Assembly: GCA_029688825.1 (NCBI GenBank) | Contig: JARUKX010000006.1 | Span: 1-64,000 of the forward strand | DNA length: 64,000 nucleotides | DNA from: Haloarculaceae archaeon H-GB1-1 | Lineage (GTDB): Archaea; Halobacteriota; Halobacteria; Halobacteriales; Haloarculaceae | Direction of reading: 5' to 3' | In this document: positions 60,664 through 64,000 of the stretch, piece after piece | Position numbering within the stretch: position 1 is the stretch's first letter | Layout: each line of letters begins with the position of its first letter | Program-made: the position numbers and the translations under genes | The notes under the pieces: model-generated | The model's input: the letters and a program-made list of their open reading frames with translations, nothing else | What the model was told of the DNA's origin: nothing | Database searches by the model: none

Positions 60664-60804
60664 TTTCGGTGTCAGTTGGCCCTTAGTTGAGACGCCACCT
60701 CGTACCAGCGCTGACGGCCCGCCGGGGGCTCTGCGGTTGGTGGTCAAAGCGCCTGACAAAATATCTTCTGCCTACGCGACGGCGCGGGAATCGGCCGAGA
60801 GGTC
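60664..60804 (+). repeat. Right copy of the 141-bp direct repeat
   Basis: Same orientation as 46258-46398, offset exactly 14,406 bases without gaps. The repeat covers the 3' end of the AbrB-like gene (stop at 60772-60774) and its downstream flank. Confidence 0.9.
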
Positions 60805-61146
60805 AACCGTGAATCGGTCCCCTGCGGCCTGCAGTAGCACGTCGTCATCCGAGGATAGGTCGTGGTAGTTTCGCACGTCGGATGGCACGGTGAATCCCGT
60901 GGATGCTCCGACAGCGACCAGTTCGAGCGCAAACGTCTCGGTTCCGTGGGCGTCACGGAGCTCGTCGACGTCGTCGAACGTATCGAGGACGATCTCGAAC
61001 CGACCGGTCTTGGGCGACCAGACTCCTGGCAGGAACTGCCCACGTTCGGCGTCGACGGCGTCGAGGTCCTCCGAAGGCATCGTGATCTGCAGGGAATGAC
61101 CTTTCGAGGTCAACGCGCGGCACGAAAAGGGGTTTTTGAGAGACAC
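60772..61146 (-). CDS. Small protein with two AbrB-like segments
   Basis: A 124-residue protein. RALTSKGHSLQITMPSEDLD (about 10-29) and LVAVGASTGFTVPSDVRNYH (about 76-95) both resemble the swapped-hairpin strands of SpoVT/AbrB DNA-binding proteins. GTG start at 61146, with TTTTTTA on the minus strand about 30 bases upstream. Its last ten residues are repeated at 46366-46395. It may be an autoregulatory or antitoxin-like protein; this is uncertain. Confidence 0.55.
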   Translation of the reverse strand: MSLKNPFSCRALTSKGHSLQITMPSEDLDAVDAERGQFLPGVWSPKTGRFEIVLDTFDDVDELRDAHGTETFALELVAVGASTGFTVPSDVRNYHDLSSDDDVLLQAAGDRFTVDLSADSRAVA

Positions 61147-61353
61147 AGCTAAGTAATTGAAGTAATCTAGTAAAAAACTTCGGAGCTATCACAAATCTAT
61201 CAGAGTGAAAACCGGGTTAATCTCTTGCAAATACGGGGTCTACGGCGGGTTAAGATACAGTGTAGGCGAAAAGTAGTAATATAGCGACTGGTTCGTGGTC
61301 GCGGCCGTCCTCGCGTCGAGAAGCGAACCGACGCGAGTGAGGTGCTGTCGATT
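61147..61353 (+). promoter_or_regulatory. Divergent promoter region of the structural-type operon
   Basis: About 200 bases, AT-rich at the left. TAATATA at 61277-61283 could drive the rightward genes with a leader of about 45 bases. GC-rich complementary segments (CGTCCTCGCGTCGAG and neighbouring) lie between it and the first gene. Confidence 0.4.
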
Positions 61354-61530
61354 ATGACAGGATATGCAGACGGCCGTGATAGGCCGTCAGGTCCGGACAA
61401 ACCGGACACTGGCGACAGTGGTATCGAATTGGATTGTGCTGCAGCTCGCCGCGCGCGAGAGCGGCGAGAACTAGCGGGCGTCTCGCGACCAACGCCCGAC
61501 TCGGTGGCGCTGGCGGGGGTAGCACTGTGA
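61354..61530 (+). CDS. 58-residue hypothetical protein
   Basis: MTGYADGRDRPSGPDKPDTG followed by an Arg-rich AARRARERREL and a hydrophobic end (SVALAGVAL). Its stop overlaps the GTG start of the large secreted protein by four bases, which is the main reason for calling it. No family recognised. Confidence 0.5.
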   Translation: MTGYADGRDRPSGPDKPDTGDSGIELDCAAARRARERRELAGVSRPTPDSVALAGVAL

Positions 61531-62996
61531 TCCGCGACCGTCTTGGCTCGCGAGCGTTCGCGATGCTCGCGGTCCTGACTGCGGTCCTGGTCGCGACGAC
61601 GTCGCCGGCCATGGCGGCCGACACGTCGTCGGTGAACTGGGACTCTGAGGCCGCTCCGAACGGCGTCTACGAGGGCAACATGACGAAGGACGTCCACGAC
61701 ATGTCGTGGGGGCAGTCGGCCGAGGCCGTCCGGAAGTTTGAGAATGACAGCGGTGTCGTGACGAAGATCGAGGGCGAGGTGAACACGTCCTACGACAACC
61801 CGTATTCGTTCGTTTTCTCGGACGTCAACGTCTCTGACTGGGGAGAGTTCCCTCACGATAAACCGAACGTTTCGGCACTCGACGCGAGTGAGTGGTCGAA
61901 AGACGTCTCGGGGTCGGCCGGCTCGGCGACGATCTCCGACGTCGAGACTGCACCTGGCGTCGAGGCCGTAAACTTCGCGACGTCCTCGCAGACGAGCGGG
62001 GATACGGCCTTCATGACGTTCTCGAACTTCTCCGTGACCTCGGACGAGGCGAAACGCTTCGGTCAGGTCGTCTACGACGTGAACACCGTCGACTCGGGCG
62101 CGTACTACGAGGTCCGAGTGGTCGACGAGGACGGCGACTACAAGGTCATCGTGAACGACACGGAGACCGGCGACGGGTTCGTCGACCAGGAGCAGCTGGG
62201 GAACCTCGCGACCGAAGGATCCGGCGACGGCACGTTCGACAACATCCAGAAGGTCGAAGTCTACGCGATCGACGGCGACGTCGACATGACGATCGCCGGC
62301 CTGAACGCGGAGAAGAAATCGGCCTACGACCTGGGGTCGATGAAGAAGGACACCGATAGCGACGACTCCCTCGAATCGGTCGACATCAACTCGACCCACA
62401 CGGGTGGCGAGGTCTCGCTGTCGGGACTCGACACGCTCGGACCTGCGTTCGCAGACGCCGAGATCAACGACCTGACGGTCCCCGTCAACCTGCCGGCGTC
62501 GATGGCGGGCGAAGACGACTCGAAGCTCGTTCTCGACGAGGACAGCAGCGTCGACGGCGGCAACTATCCGGGCTTCAAGGGCACCGCGACGGTGTACGTC
62601 CGGATGGAAGTGCCGAGCCAGTACGACCTGTCGTTCTCCGGCATGTCGCTGAACGACACGCAGTCGGTGACCTCGGGTCGCCTCATGTCGGTGCAGTACG
62701 CCGAGGGGACTGGCGACACCGAGTTCGAGAACATCTCGGACGCAAGCTGGTCCGATATCACCTCGTCCTACGGGAGCAAGGGCGACACCGTGGTCGTCGA
62801 CGACACCGTGCAGCCGGGGACGCCGGGCGTCCTCAAGGTGAAGATGAAGCTCACGCCGGGTCAGTTCGACGCGATCGAAGGCTCGACCAGCGGTGGCGGT
62901 GGCGGCGGTGCGACCGGCGCTGGCGGCTGGGGCAACATACCGGTGATCGGCGGGTTAATCGTCGCAGCGGTGGCCTTCCTCAAGAGGCTCGGGTGA
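61527..62996 (+). CDS. Large secreted, C-terminally anchored protein (provirus spike-like)
   Basis: A 489-residue protein. Signal peptide FAMLAVLTAVLVATTSPAMA, cut before ADTSS; an Asp/Ser/Thr-rich beta-type ectodomain with several N-x-S/T sites; a Gly-rich linker; and a C-terminal membrane helix (IPVIGGLIVAAVAFLKRLG) ending in positive charges. This architecture, with small membrane proteins following, is that of the spike protein of pleolipoviruses. A haloarchaeal surface protein unrelated to viruses is the alternative. The frame is coupled to the small gene before it. Confidence 0.5.
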   Translation: MIRDRLGSRAFAMLAVLTAVLVATTSPAMAADTSSVNWDSEAAPNGVYEGNMTKDVHDMSWGQSAEAVRKFENDSGVVTKIEGEVNTSYDNPYSFVFSDVNVSDWGEFPHDKPNVSALDASEWSKDVSGSAGSATISDVETAPGVEAVNFATSSQTSGDTAFMTFSNFSVTSDEAKRFGQVVYDVNTVDSGAYYEVRVVDEDGDYKVIVNDTETGDGFVDQEQLGNLATEGSGDGTFDNIQKVEVYAIDGDVDMTIAGLNAEKKSAYDLGSMKKDTDSDDSLESVDINSTHTGGEVSLSGLDTLGPAFADAEINDLTVPVNLPASMAGEDDSKLVLDEDSSVDGGNYPGFKGTATVYVRMEVPSQYDLSFSGMSLNDTQSVTSGRLMSVQYAEGTGDTEFENISDASWSDITSSYGSKGDTVVVDDTVQPGTPGVLKVKMKLTPGQFDAIEGSTSGGGGGGATGAGGWGNIPVIGGLIVAAVAFLKRLG

Positions 62997-63000
62997 TATC

Positions 63001-63474
63001 ATGTCGCCCGGAATATCCGGCCGAGACCCGTTCAAGCTCCTCGAACGCACGAACTCGATAATCAAGAGCCAGGGATGGACAGGCGTCGGCAAGTCGGCGA
63101 TAGGGACGGTGCTGCTGGCAGTCGTGTTCGGCGGCATCGACGTGTTCAATGCCGTCCTAAGCGTTCCTATCGCGATTCTCGAAGCGCTCGGCGTCTCTGT
63201 CGCCTCGCTAAATCGGGGCGTGTTCGTCGGTCTCGGCGACTTCTTCGGGAGTGTCCTCGGTGCGACAGCCGGGTCGTTCGGCAGTGGATGGACCGGTCTT
63301 CTAGGTCCGTTTCAGGGTCCCCTCGGTATGGCGGTGTTCCTGTTCATGCTGTGGGAGATCCTGTACTTCATGGACCTGGTCGACACGGACGTCCTCGGCC
63401 TGGCAATCGACTTTCCGGACATTCTCCTGAATAGCGACTCGACGGACGTCGCCGACGACATCGAAGACGAGTGA
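63001..63474 (+). CDS. Multi-span membrane protein following the spike-like gene
   Basis: A 157-residue protein with about three hydrophobic helices (IGTVLLAVVFGGIDVFNAVL, VPIAILEALGVSVA, PLGMAVFLFMLWEILYFMD) and an acidic C-terminus. It follows the spike-like gene by four bases. Viral membrane proteins of this type are common in pleolipovirus-like gene sets; no sequence family is recognised. Confidence 0.6.
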   Translation: MSPGISGRDPFKLLERTNSIIKSQGWTGVGKSAIGTVLLAVVFGGIDVFNAVLSVPIAILEALGVSVASLNRGVFVGLGDFFGSVLGATAGSFGSGWTGLLGPFQGPLGMAVFLFMLWEILYFMDLVDTDVLGLAIDFPDILLNSDSTDVADDIEDE

Positions 63475-63521
63475 CATGCACCGGGCAACCACCTACTCGG
63501 CAGTACCTCAGGGGGTAACTC

Positions 63522-63872
63522 ATGTCGAGTAGAAAGGACCTCGTTCAGCAGTTGACGTCCTCACGTGACGGGGACCCGTCGATAAACTGGGGGCGGCTTG
63601 CAGTTCTCGCTGTCGGTGGTGTCGTGACGACGCTAACCGTTGGTGTCTCGCGACTCCTGACGAACGCGGTCGCTGGCTTCGAGTATGCAGTGAGCGGCAT
63701 CGTCGACTTTCTCAGGGACGTCATAGCGACGCTGCTCGGGATACCGACTGCGGCGTTCGACGCCGGGTTCGACGCCGCGCTGGCATGGCTCGCCCCGCAG
63801 GGACTCGTCGCGGGTCCTGTTGGTCTAGCAATCGGCCTCGCAGCGCTCTGGCTCTGGGGGCGGTTGACATGA
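63522..63872 (+). CDS. Multi-span membrane protein
   Basis: A 116-residue protein with hydrophobic helices at about residues 27-50, 55-75 and 95-113 (LAVLAVGGVVTTLTVGVSRL, ending LAIGLAALWLWGRLT). The stop overlaps the next start by four bases. The function is unknown; by context it is a virion or membrane-complex component. Confidence 0.6.
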   Translation: MSSRKDLVQQLTSSRDGDPSINWGRLAVLAVGGVVTTLTVGVSRLLTNAVAGFEYAVSGIVDFLRDVIATLLGIPTAAFDAGFDAALAWLAPQGLVAGPVGLAIGLAALWLWGRLT

Positions 63873-64000
63873 GCGCGAGCGGAGACACCAACCCGAACCC
63901 CAGTGGCACGACGGTCGGGCCAAATGCAAGCCCCGGCGACGAGAAGTCACTACTCGACCGGTTCGGAAAGACGGCGATTGAGCTGTTGAAGGACCCGAGA
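63869..64000 (+). CDS. Partial gene at right edge, coupled to the preceding one
   Basis: The frame opens MSASGDTNPNPSGTTVGPNA and runs to the edge of the window with no stop (44 codons visible). The Pro/Asn-rich N-terminus is followed by DEKSLLDRFGKTAIELLKD. ATGA overlap with the upstream gene argues for a true gene. The product cannot be identified from this part. Confidence 0.65.
   Translation, partial: MSASGDTNPNPSGTTVGPNASPGDEKSLLDRFGKTAIELLKDPR

Larger units (their letters stand above)
46258..60804. mobile_element. Putative integrative replicon bracketed by direct repeats
   Basis: Between the two direct repeats lie two tyrosine recombinase genes, an Orc1/Cdc6-type replication gene with iterons, a phiH1-type repressor with operators, a DNA methyltransferase-like gene and a restriction-type module. 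These are the parts of an integrated plasmid or provirus. The exact ends are uncertain: the repeats may be remnants of duplication rather than att sites, and the element may have several layers. Confidence 0.4.

Overview
The window is a piece of a haloarchaeal genome (class Halobacteria, genus not determined). Supporting this are high GC with acidic proteins, many genes whose start codon lies 25-30 bases after a TATA box (leaderless transcripts), halocyanin-type copper proteins, Tat signals, a TFB, Cdc48, a GatC/GatA amidotransferase, Rnp4, and HalOD1 and bacterio-opsin-activator-type regulators.

Layout. About 1-41,000 is chromosomal backbone. It holds the alaS 3' end, an acyl-CoA dehydrogenase, nadE, panB, a nosLDFY copper-assembly block, the cdc48 operon, a membrane glycosyltransferase-like protein, mscS, yhbY/rnp4, two GT4 glycosyltransferases flanking an MFS carrier, gatCA, tfb, a Nudix hydrolase, an asparagine-synthase-like protein with a PHP protein, and a copper/oxidase block (26,580-36,945). 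The oxidase block contains a Cu P-type ATPase, a double halocyanin, ba3-like oxidase subunits II and I, a SafE/TauE-like protein, and regulators. A type II NADH dehydrogenase, an AbrB-PhoU protein and two HTH regulators follow.

From about 41,100 the sequence becomes accessory: a deleted IS4/ISH8-type transposase, a frameshifted small gene, dispersed short repeats and long poorly coding gaps. A 14.4-kb segment is bracketed by 141-bp direct repeats about 92% identical (46,258-46,398 and 60,664-60,804). Inside it lie a tight leftward operon that ends in a tyrosine integrase (47,010-51,082), a phiH1-like repressor read divergently across three helically phased palindromes (51,175-51,241), a probable small RNA with its own promoter (51,643-51,763), an Orc1/Cdc6 operon with nearby TTTCCGGT iterons, and a GHKL (MutL/MORC-like) ATPase-nuclease facing a cytosine-5 DNA methyltransferase. 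It also holds a second, minimal integrase lying between the two halves of a repeat that occurs intact at 45,381-45,501. I read this as an integrative replicon or provirus carrying a restriction/defence module (inference).

From 61,354 to the right edge an overlapping set of genes encodes a secreted, C-terminally anchored protein and small multi-span membrane proteins. This is like the spike/membrane-protein block of a pleolipovirus-type provirus and continues beyond the window.

How the parts work together. NosL/D/F/Y deliver copper to a nitrous oxide reductase that is not in view. The P-type ATPase, halocyanin, oxidase subunits and SafE-like protein form one terminal-oxidase and assembly unit. 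In the mobile region the repressor, operators, integrase operon and small RNA look like a lysogeny or excision switch.
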